A stretch of 64,000 nucleotides of DNA from Streptomyces seoulensis. GTDB lineage: Bacteria > Actinomycetota > Actinomycetes > Streptomycetales > Streptomycetaceae. The notes under the pieces were generated by a model. That model made no database searches. It was given only the letters and a program-made list of their open reading frames with translations, and was not told the DNA's origin. The stretch spans positions 2,517,001 through 2,581,000 of the forward strand of contig NZ_AP025667.1 of assembly GCF_022846655.1 (NCBI RefSeq), in the 5' to 3' direction. Shown piece by piece: positions 34,065-42,827 of the stretch. Position 1 is the stretch's first letter; each line of letters starts with the position of its first letter. The position numbers and the translations under genes were made by a program.

Positions 34065-36047
34065 TCAGTTCTTGCTCTTCGGCTCGGCCGGCTTCGGCGC
34101 ACCGGCGGCCGCCGGAGGCTCCTGCACGTCCACGTCGCTGGCCCGGACATAGGCCAGCCGGTGGTCGAGCTGGATCTCGTAGTACTCCTCCTGACCCTTC
34201 ACCACCGGCGCCGGGGCGTCACCGAACGAGGACCGGTCGACGTAGGTGCCGTGGACGACGGACTGCGTCACGTAACGCTGCCCCTCGTCGATCGTGTAAG
34301 GCAGCGGTGCCTCCTGCTCCTCGTCCACCCCCTCCGGATAGGCCGACTCCTCCGGCAGCGCCCGCCCGAACACCGGGATCTCGTGGCGGCCCTCCTTCGG
34401 CGTCACCGTCCGGACCCGCGCGCCCACGGCGGTCGGCTGGTCCTTCGGGTTCTTGAACCACGCCTTGTGGCCCTGGAACCAGATCGCCGTCCAGTCACCG
34501 CTGCGCCCGGCCACCGCGAACGTCTGCCCCGCGGAGACCCGTGAGCCCAGGTCGTTGACGTCCACCGTGGTGTCGTCGCCGTCCGGCTTGCGGCCCGGGT
34601 CCTGGATCAGCGAGGAGTCCGCGCTCGGCTCGGTGTGCAGCCGGACCGCGCTGGAACCGTGCGGCGCGCACTTCTCGCCGCTCTCCACGCAGCCGGTGAA
34701 CACCGGCCGGTGCTTGGCGTACTCCGGAAGGATCATCACCGTGTCGCTGTCCGGCCCCGCCGTGGCCTTCAGCGGCGCGCCGAGCAGGTCGAAGTAGTGC
34801 CGCCAGTCCCAGAACGGACCGGGGTCGTCGTGCATGTCCGGGATGGTGTCCTCGGTCGGCGCGGGCACGTTGTCGTGGCCGAAGATGTGCTGCCGGTCCA
34901 GCGGGATGTCGTACTTCTTGGTCAGGTACCGCACCAGCCGGGCGGAGGAACGATACATCTGCTCCGTGTACCAGGCGTTCGGCTGCCGCAGGAAGCCCTC
35001 GTGCTCGATGCCGATCGAGCGGCCGTTCACGAACTGGCTGCCCGAGTGCCAGGCCGCGTCCTTGGTCTTGACGTGCTGGGTGACACTGCCGTCGCTGGAC
35101 CGGATCGAGTAGTGCCAGGACGCCTCCGTCGGGTCCTGGACGGTCAGCAGCATCGAGGCCAGCGGCGCCTCGGTGTCATGGATGACGATGTACTCGATCC
35201 GCTGGTCCTTGGGCCGGTCGGCCAGGTCGTGGTTGCCGTACGCCTCGTCGTCGATCCGGACGTACGGCGCGCTCAGCCAGGAACACGCCAGCTCCGCCGG
35301 GCACTCCACGTTCTTCGAACGGGACGAGCCCGCCGCCCCGGCGTGGGGACGCACCCGGGGGCTCGCGGCCAGGACGACATGCTGACCGGCGTCGGTGACG
35401 CGGTCCGCGCCCCGGCGGATGATGTCGAAGACGTCGTTGGCGTAGGCCGCCGCCGAGCCCGCGTCGGTCGTGCCCGGGAACCGCGACACCGCGTCCCACC
35501 ACTGGGCCGGGTCGGTGCTGAGCGGCTTGCCGAGCCCCCGCTGGGCCGCCGCCAGCAGGGCCGCGCCGCCGCGCACGTTGGCGGCGTCGTCCGTGCGCAG
35601 CCGCTCCACCGGGAGACCGACCAGATCGGCCGCCCGCCGCAGGTCGGCGGAGCGCTGCGCGTCCTCGGCCGCCTTCTGCGCCGGGGACGGACTGGCCTTC
35701 TGCACCTTCGGACGGGGCGTCACGTGGTGCGGAGGCGTCTCGGCCGGCGGCCCGGCGGAGTCCACCAGGTGCATCGGCCCGTAGCCGCCGATGACGCTCG
35801 GCGCGCCCTGGTGGGAGTCCCACCGCGACTGCAGGTAGGACACCCCCATCAGCACGCTGCGCGGGACATGGAACTCGTCCGCCGCGGCCGTGTAGTCGTC
35901 CTGGAGGCGCTGGTCGGGTGGCCCGGAGTCCTCCGAGCGGTCGATCAGCAAGGGCACCAGGAGCGCCGCCGACGCGGCGGTCACGCAGACGATCCGCCGA
36001 TGCCCGCGCATGGCACTGGACAGGCGGGGGGCGACGCGTTTTCTCAT
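34065..36047 (-). CDS. secreted/anchored N-acetylmuramoyl-L-alanine amidase (amidase_2)
   Basis: About 660 residues. The N-terminal signal/anchor is VCVTAASAALLVPLLI; residues about 40-215 are helical and proline-rich. The amidase_2 zinc domain runs from YIVIHDTEAPLAS to about GHDNVPAPTED (His ligands in VIHD and FGHD), with HYSIRSSDGSVTQHVKTKDAAWHSGSQ between. The C-terminal third resembles SH3-like wall-binding repeats (VRLHTEPSAD..., WTAIWFQGHKAWFK, YYEIQLDHRLAYVRASDV). It cleaves the muramyl-L-Ala bond in peptidoglycan. The ATG at 36047 has GGAG at 9 nt. Confidence 0.92.
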   Translation of the reverse strand: MRKRVAPRLSSAMRGHRRIVCVTAASAALLVPLLIDRSEDSGPPDQRLQDDYTAAADEFHVPRSVLMGVSYLQSRWDSHQGAPSVIGGYGPMHLVDSAGPPAETPPHHVTPRPKVQKASPSPAQKAAEDAQRSADLRRAADLVGLPVERLRTDDAANVRGGAALLAAAQRGLGKPLSTDPAQWWDAVSRFPGTTDAGSAAAYANDVFDIIRRGADRVTDAGQHVVLAASPRVRPHAGAAGSSRSKNVECPAELACSWLSAPYVRIDDEAYGNHDLADRPKDQRIEYIVIHDTEAPLASMLLTVQDPTEASWHYSIRSSDGSVTQHVKTKDAAWHSGSQFVNGRSIGIEHEGFLRQPNAWYTEQMYRSSARLVRYLTKKYDIPLDRQHIFGHDNVPAPTEDTIPDMHDDPGPFWDWRHYFDLLGAPLKATAGPDSDTVMILPEYAKHRPVFTGCVESGEKCAPHGSSAVRLHTEPSADSSLIQDPGRKPDGDDTTVDVNDLGSRVSAGQTFAVAGRSGDWTAIWFQGHKAWFKNPKDQPTAVGARVRTVTPKEGRHEIPVFGRALPEESAYPEGVDEEQEAPLPYTIDEGQRYVTQSVVHGTYVDRSSFGDAPAPVVKGQEEYYEIQLDHRLAYVRASDVDVQEPPAAAGAPKPAEPKSKN

Positions 36048-36244
36048 ACGGGTGGCTCCAACGAGGTTCGGCGCGGCCGGAACATGCGGCCAGGGCGCGA
36101 ACCAGGGCGCGCCCCGCATGTCACCCCGCTCACGTTTCCTTGCCTCGCGCGTCGCGTCGCGCCGAGCGTCACTGGCGTGGACCAGCCCTGACGCCCAGGC
36201 CACCCGGTCGGCGGCAGCGGACCCCGCCGGGTGGGGGCAACGCT

Positions 36245-37789
36245 TCACTCCTCCTCGACCGGGTCCACCCGCCAGTCCGGCCGGCCCGGCATGGGCGGGG
36301 TGTGCGACCCGTACAGCCAAGGAGTCAGAAAACCCGTCAGATCCTCGCCCGCCGCCTTCGAGGCGAGTTGGACGAAGTCCCGGGTCCCGGCCACGCGTCC
36401 CCGATACGCCGTCACCCACGCCTTCTCCACCCGCTCGAAGGCGTCCGCGCCGACCTTCTCCCGCAGCGCGTACAGCACCAGCGCCGAGCCGTCGTACCGC
36501 ATCTGCCGGAACAGGCCCTCCTCGTGCGGCTCGGCGGGCGCGCCGTCGTCGTGCCGCCACTGGTCGTGCTGCTCGTAGGCCGAACGCATCATGTCCTCCA
36601 GGCGCGGGCCGCCCCTGGTGTCGGCGTACAGCAGCTCGTAGAAACGGGCGTGACCCTCGCTCAGCCACAGGTCCGACCAGCGGCGGATGGCCACGCTGTC
36701 CCCGGTCCAGTGGTGGGTCAGCTCGTGCACGAGGTTGCGTTCGGCGCCGACCTGATCCCCCAGCAGATCCGCGCTCGGCACCACCGAGAGGGACTGCGTC
36801 TCCAGCGCCACCGGCAGCTCGGTGTCGCCGACCAGCACGCCGTAGCGCCGGAACGGGTAGGGGCCGAGCCGCTTCTCCAGCCAGGTGAGGTGGTCCGGTG
36901 TCAGCGCCCGGTACGCCTCGGTCTCCTCCACCAGTCCCCGTGGCACGACGTCCCGCAGGGGCAGTCCGTGCGGGCCGGTGCCGTTCACCACGTCGAACCG
37001 GCCGATGGCCATCTGCACCAACTGCGGGGCGACCGGGTGCTCCGAGTCGTACGTCCACCGGATCCGGCCGTCGTGCCGGGGCGCGCGCGCGACGAGGCGG
37101 CCGTTGGCCACCGCCGTCAGACCGGGCGGAGTGGTGATGTGGAAGGTGAACGGCGCCCGCAGGCTGGGGTGGTCGTCCGCCGGGAAGATCATCCTGGCGC
37201 CGTTCGGCTGCGGCGACAGCAGGGTGCCGTCGGCCGTGGGCACCCAGCCGTAGTCCTGGATGGCGTCGGTGCGGTGCCGCCGCTGCGAGGGGTCGGCGGT
37301 GTAGGCGACGCGCACGGTGAAGGCGCGGCCCCGCGCGATCGGTCTGGCCGGGGTCACTACCAGTTCGTCACCCTCGCGCACGGTGCGCGCGGTCGCGCCG
37401 TCGACCGTGACGGCGTGCAGGGTGTTGCCCGCGAAGTCGAGATCGAAGCGGGAGAGTGACTGGGTCGCGGTGGCGCTGATCGTGGTGGCGGCGGCGAAGG
37501 GTGTCCGGGGGGCCTGCCAGTCGAGGTCCAGGGTGTAGCGGCGGACCGTGTAGCCGCCGTTCCCGTCCAGCGGCATGAGCGGGTCGCCGATGCCGGGGGC
37601 GCCGGGGGAGGGGGCGTCCGAGGGAGCGGGTGCGGGGTGGCCGGGGAGCGCGGGCGTCCGGGGTTCGTCCGAGGGCAGGTCGAGCGCGAGGACGACACCG
37701 CCCGTGATCCCGAGCGCGCAGACCAGTGCGAGGGCCGTGCGGCGGCCGCCGCCCCGCCGCGAGCCGTTCTTACCGGGCGTGAGGGTCAT
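36245..37789 (-). CDS. M1 family zinc metallopeptidase, membrane-anchored
   Basis: 514 residues. A single hydrophobic anchor (TALALVCALGITGGVVLAL) at 18-36 and a Pro/Ala linker precede the aminopeptidase fold. Zinc site: HELTH at 355-359 with Glu378 in WLSEGHARFYE. The M1 exopeptidase GAMEN is replaced by VALETQ near 327-332, so substrate specificity may differ from classical aminopeptidase N. It probably acts at the cell surface. Confidence 0.93.
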   Translation of the reverse strand: MTLTPGKNGSRRGGGRRTALALVCALGITGGVVLALDLPSDEPRTPALPGHPAPAPSDAPSPGAPGIGDPLMPLDGNGGYTVRRYTLDLDWQAPRTPFAAATTISATATQSLSRFDLDFAGNTLHAVTVDGATARTVREGDELVVTPARPIARGRAFTVRVAYTADPSQRRHRTDAIQDYGWVPTADGTLLSPQPNGARMIFPADDHPSLRAPFTFHITTPPGLTAVANGRLVARAPRHDGRIRWTYDSEHPVAPQLVQMAIGRFDVVNGTGPHGLPLRDVVPRGLVEETEAYRALTPDHLTWLEKRLGPYPFRRYGVLVGDTELPVALETQSLSVVPSADLLGDQVGAERNLVHELTHHWTGDSVAIRRWSDLWLSEGHARFYELLYADTRGGPRLEDMMRSAYEQHDQWRHDDGAPAEPHEEGLFRQMRYDGSALVLYALREKVGADAFERVEKAWVTAYRGRVAGTRDFVQLASKAAGEDLTGFLTPWLYGSHTPPMPGRPDWRVDPVEEE

Positions 37790-37914
37790 GGCGGCACTAT
37801 GCCAGCGGGAGAGCGATATGCGGCTTATATGTCTGGTCGACAGGGCTCGACTGTTAAAATTGGGTGCTTTGTTCCGCGCATTCCCGTAGAAACCGTCAGG
37901 ACAGTGACGTCGGG

Positions 37915-39225
37915 ATGAGGATTCTCCGAGCCCGCGGGCTCCGTGCACCGCGCCGCGTGACCCGGCCCGCGCCGTACGCGGCTCTGCTGGTCGCGGGCTG
38001 CCTCCTGCCGGCGGGCGCGGGGCTGCCGGTGCTCACCGGTGTGCCGGTCGCGGTCGCCGCTCCGGCTCCCGCCGACCCCGCGCTGAGACCCGTCGATCAG
38101 GCGGCTCTCCAGTCCGCCGTGGAGCGAGCGGCGCGCAAGCTCGAAGTGCCGGGTGCGGTGGTCCTGCTCCGCACCCCGCAGGGCACCTACCGGGCGACCG
38201 TCGGCACGAGCCGGCTCGGCGAGGAACAGGTGCCCACCACCGCCCAGCACTTCCGGATCGCCTCCAACACCAAGACCATGACCTCGGCGCTGATCCTCCT
38301 GCTCGCCCAGGACGGCAGGCTCCGGCTGACCGACCCGGTGTCCCGCTACGTGCCCGGCGTCCCGAACGGTGACCACATCACCCTCGGTCAACTGCTGAAG
38401 ATGCGCAGCGGGCTCTACAACTACACCGAGGACCCCCGGCTCGCCGCCTCCCTGGACGCCGATCCCGCCGAGGCCCGCACCCCGCGCGAGATGCTGGCCC
38501 TCGCCTTCCGGCACCCGCCGAACTTCAAGCCCGGCGCGTCCTACGAGTACAGCAACACCAACTACGTCCTGCTGGGCCTCGTCGCCGAGAAGGCGGGCGG
38601 CACGCCCCTGGCGCGGCAGTTCCGTGAACGCCTCTTCGCACCCCTCGGCCTCGCGGGCACCTCACTGCCGGGCATCACCGACACCTCCCTGCCGACCCCC
38701 TACGCGCACGGGTACATGTACGGAGGCACCGCCTACGCGCTGACCGACCAGCCCTACCCCGCCCACCTGGAGGCGGCGGCGCGGTCCGGGAAGCTCCGGC
38801 CACTGGACTACACCCACCAGAACCCGTCGTACGCCACCGCCGCCGGAGGCGCCGTCTCCACGGCGGACGACCTGGCCACCTGGACCAGGGCCCTGGTGAC
38901 GGGCAGGGTCCTCGACCCCGCGCACCAACGGCAGTGGCTGCACAGCCCGCAGGCCGAAGACCCCGCGACACCGCCCGACGGGCAGAGCTACGGGTACGGC
39001 ATCACCCACCAGCGGTTCGGCCCGGACGCCGCGATGTACTACCACGGCGGCGAACTGCCCGGCTTCAACTCCTTCATGGGCCATGACCCGGACCACGACG
39101 TCACCCTCGTCATCTGGACCAACCTCACCCTCTCCCCGGGCGGCCACACCACCGCCAACGCGCTCCTGCCGACCGTGCTGAACCAGGTCTACTCGGGGCT
39201 GTCGCTGCCCACCGACGCCGACTGA
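37915..39225 (+). CDS. serine beta-lactamase-like D-alanyl-D-alanine carboxypeptidase/hydrolase, exported
   Basis: 436 residues. Signal peptide with Ala-Pro-Ala tail (VPVAVAAPAPA) at 1-52. Active site: Ser117-x-x-Lys120 (IASNTKT), Tyr212-Ser-Asn (YEYSNTNY), and HGG near the end (YYHGGELPGFN) in place of KTG. This is the class C/DD-peptidase fold of Streptomyces R61-type enzymes. It probably trims D-Ala from peptidoglycan stems or hydrolyses esters; context of amidase and dipeptidase genes favours envelope work. Confidence 0.92.
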   Translation: MRILRARGLRAPRRVTRPAPYAALLVAGCLLPAGAGLPVLTGVPVAVAAPAPADPALRPVDQAALQSAVERAARKLEVPGAVVLLRTPQGTYRATVGTSRLGEEQVPTTAQHFRIASNTKTMTSALILLLAQDGRLRLTDPVSRYVPGVPNGDHITLGQLLKMRSGLYNYTEDPRLAASLDADPAEARTPREMLALAFRHPPNFKPGASYEYSNTNYVLLGLVAEKAGGTPLARQFRERLFAPLGLAGTSLPGITDTSLPTPYAHGYMYGGTAYALTDQPYPAHLEAAARSGKLRPLDYTHQNPSYATAAGGAVSTADDLATWTRALVTGRVLDPAHQRQWLHSPQAEDPATPPDGQSYGYGITHQRFGPDAAMYYHGGELPGFNSFMGHDPDHDVTLVIWTNLTLSPGGHTTANALLPTVLNQVYSGLSLPTDAD

Positions 39226-39240
39226 GCCAGCCCCGGGGCA

Positions 39241-39894
39241 TCAGTGCCCGAGGTCGGTCGGGCCGTAGAGGGCGGTGGGGTTGTTCGTCTGGAGGGCCCA
39301 GTAACGGTCGCCCCAGCTCCAGTGCCACCACTCCGTGGCGTAGTTGACCAGACCGGCCTCGGACAGGGCGGCGGCCAGGACGGTCCGGTGGGACCTGGCC
39401 TCGGGGGTGATGTTCGAGGCCGCGGTGTAGCAGGCGCCCTCGCTCTCCTCCGGATCGGCGTTCAGCCGGGTGCCCAGGTCCAGTTCGTGGCCGTCGGCAT
39501 CCACCAGGGTCAGGTCCACGGCCGCGCCCGCGCCGTGCGGGGCCATCTCCGGCGGGGAGACGTAGCGGCTGGCCGCCTCCCGGACGCGGGCCGGGGGCCA
39601 CTCGGGGTTGTCCCGGCCGAGCACCCCGGCGTACTCCTCGAAATACCGGCGCTGGAGGGCGGGCGGCCGGTACCCCTCCACGTACAGCAGCCGCAGGCCG
39701 CCCGGCAGGAGCGACTGGGCGTGCAGCAGACGGTGCAGGACGCCCTGGCGCAGGTGCGCGAAGGCGCCTGCGGCGTCCTGCCTGCGCGGGTCGACCCACA
39801 GGCCGCCGTGCGCCCGGACGTCGACCAGCGGTTCGCCGCACTCCCGCACCGGGATCGCCGCCACCCGCCGGTCCGCCATCAGTACGACGCTCAT
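39241..39894 (-). CDS. D-alanyl-D-alanine dipeptidase, VanX-like (M15D)
   Basis: 217 residues. Metal ligands and base: His120 and Asp127 (PHGAGAAVDL, variant of SxHxxGxAxD), Glu188 and His191 (ATEWWHWS). YVEGYRPPALQRR includes the Arg that contacts the substrate. The enzyme hydrolyses D-Ala-D-Ala. There is no vanH/vanA nearby, so vancomycin resistance is not indicated. Instead it is the last gene of a four-gene operon with three NUDIX-containing proteins, overlapping its neighbour by 4 nt. Confidence 0.9.
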   Translation of the reverse strand: MSVVLMADRRVAAIPVRECGEPLVDVRAHGGLWVDPRRQDAAGAFAHLRQGVLHRLLHAQSLLPGGLRLLYVEGYRPPALQRRYFEEYAGVLGRDNPEWPPARVREAASRYVSPPEMAPHGAGAAVDLTLVDADGHELDLGTRLNADPEESEGACYTAASNITPEARSHRTVLAAALSEAGLVNYATEWWHWSWGDRYWALQTNNPTALYGPTDLGH

Positions 39895-40934
39895 TCCGTC
39901 CCCCAGTCCCAGGTGTCGAAGTAGGCGGCCACACCGGTGCGGCGGGCCTCCAGCACCGCGGCGAGCCGCGCGAAGTCCCGTGCCGGCATCAGCGGCCGCC
40001 ACCGCGGCAGCGGCAGCACCCGCACCTCGTCGTGCTCCCGAGGGTCGAGCCTGATGTCCCGGATCTGTGCCTCGTCGAGCCGTCCGCCGTCGAAGACGAG
40101 GCCCATCGTGCTGTACGGCCACTCGGTGCCCGGCAGGCCGTACACCGTCGCCAGCAGCTTCGGTGGCCCGGTCATCTCGATGCCCGTCTCCTCCCGGCAC
40201 TCCCGTACGGCCGTCTCCCAGGGCCGCTCGCCGGGGTCCATCGTGCCGCCGGCCAACTGCCAGGGGTGGGTCCGGCTGTAGACCGCGTGGAGCTGCACCG
40301 GGCGGTCGTGCGTGTCGGTGAAGAGAAGGCAGGCGAAGCCGGTCGCCTTCATGACCGTCTCGGCGTACTGCTCCTGCGGCAGCCAGACATGGCCGGTCTT
40401 CGCGTCCACCCGGCCCCGGACCGGAGGCTCGGGCCATGTCATCCGCATGGGCGCCAGGCTGCCGCAGAATCCCGAGGCGCGGAAGAGCGCCGCCGAGGCA
40501 CCGGACACGTCCGCGTCGACGGGTGACACCCGCTCCGCCCGGAGCCGGTCGAGCAGCGCGGTCAGCGCCGATCCGGCGTATCCCCGGCGGCGCCAGGAGG
40601 GATGTGTGGCCACCGCGTGCACCCGCGCCGCACGACCCGAGGGCGAGGCCGGTTCCGGCAGCACGGCGTGGACCAGCGCGAGCGCGCAGGACGCCAGGGT
40701 GCCGTCCGGGGCGTCGACGACCGAGGCGCGGGCGTCGCCGCCGGGGGCGAGCCGGGCGGCCAGTTCGGCGCTGGACCGGGTGATCCACTCCTCCGCCAGG
40801 GGCTCGGCGAGCACGAAGGCGGACCGGAGACGGGCGATGCCCTCCGCGTCGGCGGGCGTGGCGGGCCGTGCGGCGGGCCCGGCGTGCGCGGTGCCGGGGT
40901 GCCGGGGACGGGTGTGCAGGGCGTCACTGTTCAC
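39891..40934 (-). CDS. GNAT acetyltransferase-NUDIX hydrolase fusion
   Basis: 347 residues. The N-terminal half is a GNAT domain (residues about 22-165; RVHAVATHPSWRRRGYAGSALTALLDRL is the acetyl-CoA-binding motif). The C-terminal half is a NUDIX domain (about 195-325; box LAGGTMDPGERPWETAVRECREETGIEM). GTG start at 40934, with GGAG at 8 nt. It overlaps the downstream dipeptidase by 4 nt and the upstream NUDIX gene by 11 nt. A physical fusion of an acetyl transfer and a pyrophosphatase domain suggests successive steps on one small substrate; this is inference. Confidence 0.88.
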   Translation of the reverse strand: MNSDALHTRPRHPGTAHAGPAARPATPADAEGIARLRSAFVLAEPLAEEWITRSSAELAARLAPGGDARASVVDAPDGTLASCALALVHAVLPEPASPSGRAARVHAVATHPSWRRRGYAGSALTALLDRLRAERVSPVDADVSGASAALFRASGFCGSLAPMRMTWPEPPVRGRVDAKTGHVWLPQEQYAETVMKATGFACLLFTDTHDRPVQLHAVYSRTHPWQLAGGTMDPGERPWETAVRECREETGIEMTGPPKLLATVYGLPGTEWPYSTMGLVFDGGRLDEAQIRDIRLDPREHDEVRVLPLPRWRPLMPARDFARLAAVLEARRTGVAAYFDTWDWGTE

Positions 40935-41526
40935 GATGCGTCTCCAAGGGGTGCGGCGGGCCGGCCCGGCGTGCGCCCTGCCGAAGTCCGCCGGGGCGGC
41001 GAGGATCGACCCCGGGGAGGACGCGGAGCCGGACGGCCGTCGCGTCATGGGCGATCGGGTCGTCCGGGCGCTGGAAGTGCACGGCCAGGTGCTCCCCGGC
41101 GCGGTACGCGTCCAGACCGGCCCGGCAGTAGGCCACCATCGGTGCGGGCAGGGCGTCCAGCCGGGCCCATGCCATGGCGTCGCAGACGTGCGGCTCCATC
41201 AGGCGGGGTTCGCCCGCCCAGCGCCGGACCTCGAAGAAGAAGCCGACCCGGGCGTCCCCGCCGGGGGCCCGGTGGTGGACCGTGACCGCCCCGCGCACGT
41301 CCGCCCGGCGGACGGCGACACCGGTCTCCTCGCGTGCCTCGCGGATCAGCGCGTCGGCCATGTCCTCGTGCGGGCCGTCCAGGTGACCGGAGGGCAGATG
41401 CCAGAGCCCGGCGGCGTACACCGCCCCGGCTCGCCGTGACACCAGCACCTCCGTACCGGCCCCGCTCTCCCGGCGCAGGATCAGATGTACGTCGACCGGC
41501 ACGGTGTACCGCTGGTGCCCGCTCAT
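40924..41526 (-). CDS. NUDIX hydrolase
   Basis: 200 residues. The box is LPSGHLDGPHEDMADALIREAREETGVAV, preceded by VPVDVHLILRRESGAGTEVLVSRRAGAVYAAGLWH, a typical beta-hairpin/box order. The C-terminal 60 residues (AGLDAYRAGEHLAVHFQRPDD...) resemble the pattern of ADP-ribose/nucleotide-type NUDIX proteins in Streptomyces. The ATG overlaps the upstream gene by 4 nt. Substrate unknown. Confidence 0.88.
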   Translation of the reverse strand: MSGHQRYTVPVDVHLILRRESGAGTEVLVSRRAGAVYAAGLWHLPSGHLDGPHEDMADALIREAREETGVAVRRADVRGAVTVHHRAPGGDARVGFFFEVRRWAGEPRLMEPHVCDAMAWARLDALPAPMVAYCRAGLDAYRAGEHLAVHFQRPDDPIAHDATAVRLRVLPGVDPRRPGGLRQGARRAGPPHPLETHREQ

Positions 41527-42827
41527 GCCGGGCACCAGCCCATCTCCGAGTAGGCCCGGCCCGCGCGGATGCCGTCGATGGCCGCGCGGGCGTAGGGGAC
41601 GAGCGGCTCCGGCAGTCCGTCCGCGTCCCACCAGCGCCAGTCGAGGCACTTGTCCGGCTCCCTCAGCGACGGCGTCCCCTGCCAGCGGTGGGCACGGAAG
41701 ACCAGTTGCAGGCGGGGCCGCGCGCTCGGTCCGTGCAGCACGTGCACCACATGGGCCAGCTCCACGTCGGCGGGGACGATGACCAGGCCGGCCTCCTCAT
41801 GCGCCTCCCGCACCAGACAGGCGACGGCCGACTCCCGCTCGCAGTGCCCGGCCAGGAAGTGCCAGGTGGATCCCGCGAAGGCCGAGTCGGGGTGGCGCAG
41901 GCCGAGCAGGACGCGGCCGTCGCCGTCCTCGGCGTAGAGATGCACCCCGACGATGTTCAGCTCCGTACCGCGCGCGTCCGGAGCCTTCGCCGGCCGGGGG
42001 ACCAGCGGGGTCCGCACGGCCGGGCCGGCCGCGTGGCGCAGGATGAGTTCACGCGTGCCGGGGCTCAGCCGCAGCCGGTGCAGCATGTCCGGGCGGAACC
42101 AGCGCAGCAGCACGCCCTCCGCGAGCCCCACCCCGTCCGGATCGCCGCTCCAGCGGCCGGAGAAGACCTGCACCGGCACGCACAGCCCGTCGGTGCCGGT
42201 CTCCTCCCCGACGGCGTACGGTGCCAGGCCGGCCGGTTCGAGTCCCGGTACCTCCTCGGCCAGTTCACGCCGGAGGGTGTCCTCCAGCGTGCGGTCCCCG
42301 GGCTCCCGGCCGCCGCCGAGCAGGGCGAACGCGCCTGGCTCCCAGATGCCGGGAACGTCGTCGCGCAGATGGAGCAGGTAGCGGCCCTCGCCGTCGTGGA
42401 TCAGCGCCGAGGCGTTCACCGGCTCCGGCCGGCCGTCGAGCCCCGCCGCGCTCAACCTCTCCCTCAAGGCGGCCGATTCGAGCCGGTCGAGGGGTAACCA
42501 GTCGGCGCCGGGCAGAGGTTCGGTCGGTTCGCGGGACAGGTACAGGGCGAAGGTGAACTCGTAGTCGGCCGGAGCGGTGGCTTCGACCTGGACCGGAGCG
42601 CCGAGCAGCGAGGGAGTCAGGCAGAGGTCGCCCGGCGCGAGCCGTGTCCGCCCTGTCACCGCGCGCACCGCCGCCGCGAGCAGCGTACGGTCGCCCTCCC
42701 CGGCCCGTGCGCCGGGCACCACCGCGGGACCTCCGGCCGCGTCCGGCACATGCAGGGCCCGCCCCTCGCGGTCGATGACGAGCGCGCGGCAGGTGAGGCG
42801 GGCGGAGCCCGGAGCGAACGCGCTCAT
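41523..42827 (-). CDS. multi-domain NUDIX protein with a TTA codon
   Basis: 434 residues, apparently three NUDIX-fold units: a degenerate N-terminal one (about 8-110, no recognisable box), a second with box GGGREPGDRTLEDTLRRELAEEVPG (about 170-195), and a third with GHCERESAVACLVREAHEEAGLVI near 340-365. Leu111 (ADWLPLD) is encoded by TTA at 42495-42497, the rare leucine codon decoded by bldA tRNA; I noticed no other in the window. This is the first gene of the operon, so bldA could gate the whole cassette. ATG at 42827 with GAGG at 8 nt. Confidence 0.85.
   Translation of the reverse strand: MSAFAPGSARLTCRALVIDREGRALHVPDAAGGPAVVPGARAGEGDRTLLAAAVRAVTGRTRLAPGDLCLTPSLLGAPVQVEATAPADYEFTFALYLSREPTEPLPGADWLPLDRLESAALRERLSAAGLDGRPEPVNASALIHDGEGRYLLHLRDDVPGIWEPGAFALLGGGREPGDRTLEDTLRRELAEEVPGLEPAGLAPYAVGEETGTDGLCVPVQVFSGRWSGDPDGVGLAEGVLLRWFRPDMLHRLRLSPGTRELILRHAAGPAVRTPLVPRPAKAPDARGTELNIVGVHLYAEDGDGRVLLGLRHPDSAFAGSTWHFLAGHCERESAVACLVREAHEEAGLVIVPADVELAHVVHVLHGPSARPRLQLVFRAHRWQGTPSLREPDKCLDWRWWDADGLPEPLVPYARAAIDGIRAGRAYSEMGWCPA

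Noticed and set aside
39241..39894. Vancomycin-resistance gene vanX
   Set aside because: No vanH, vanA or vanRS near; the neighbours are NUDIX proteins, so only the dipeptidase fold is supported.
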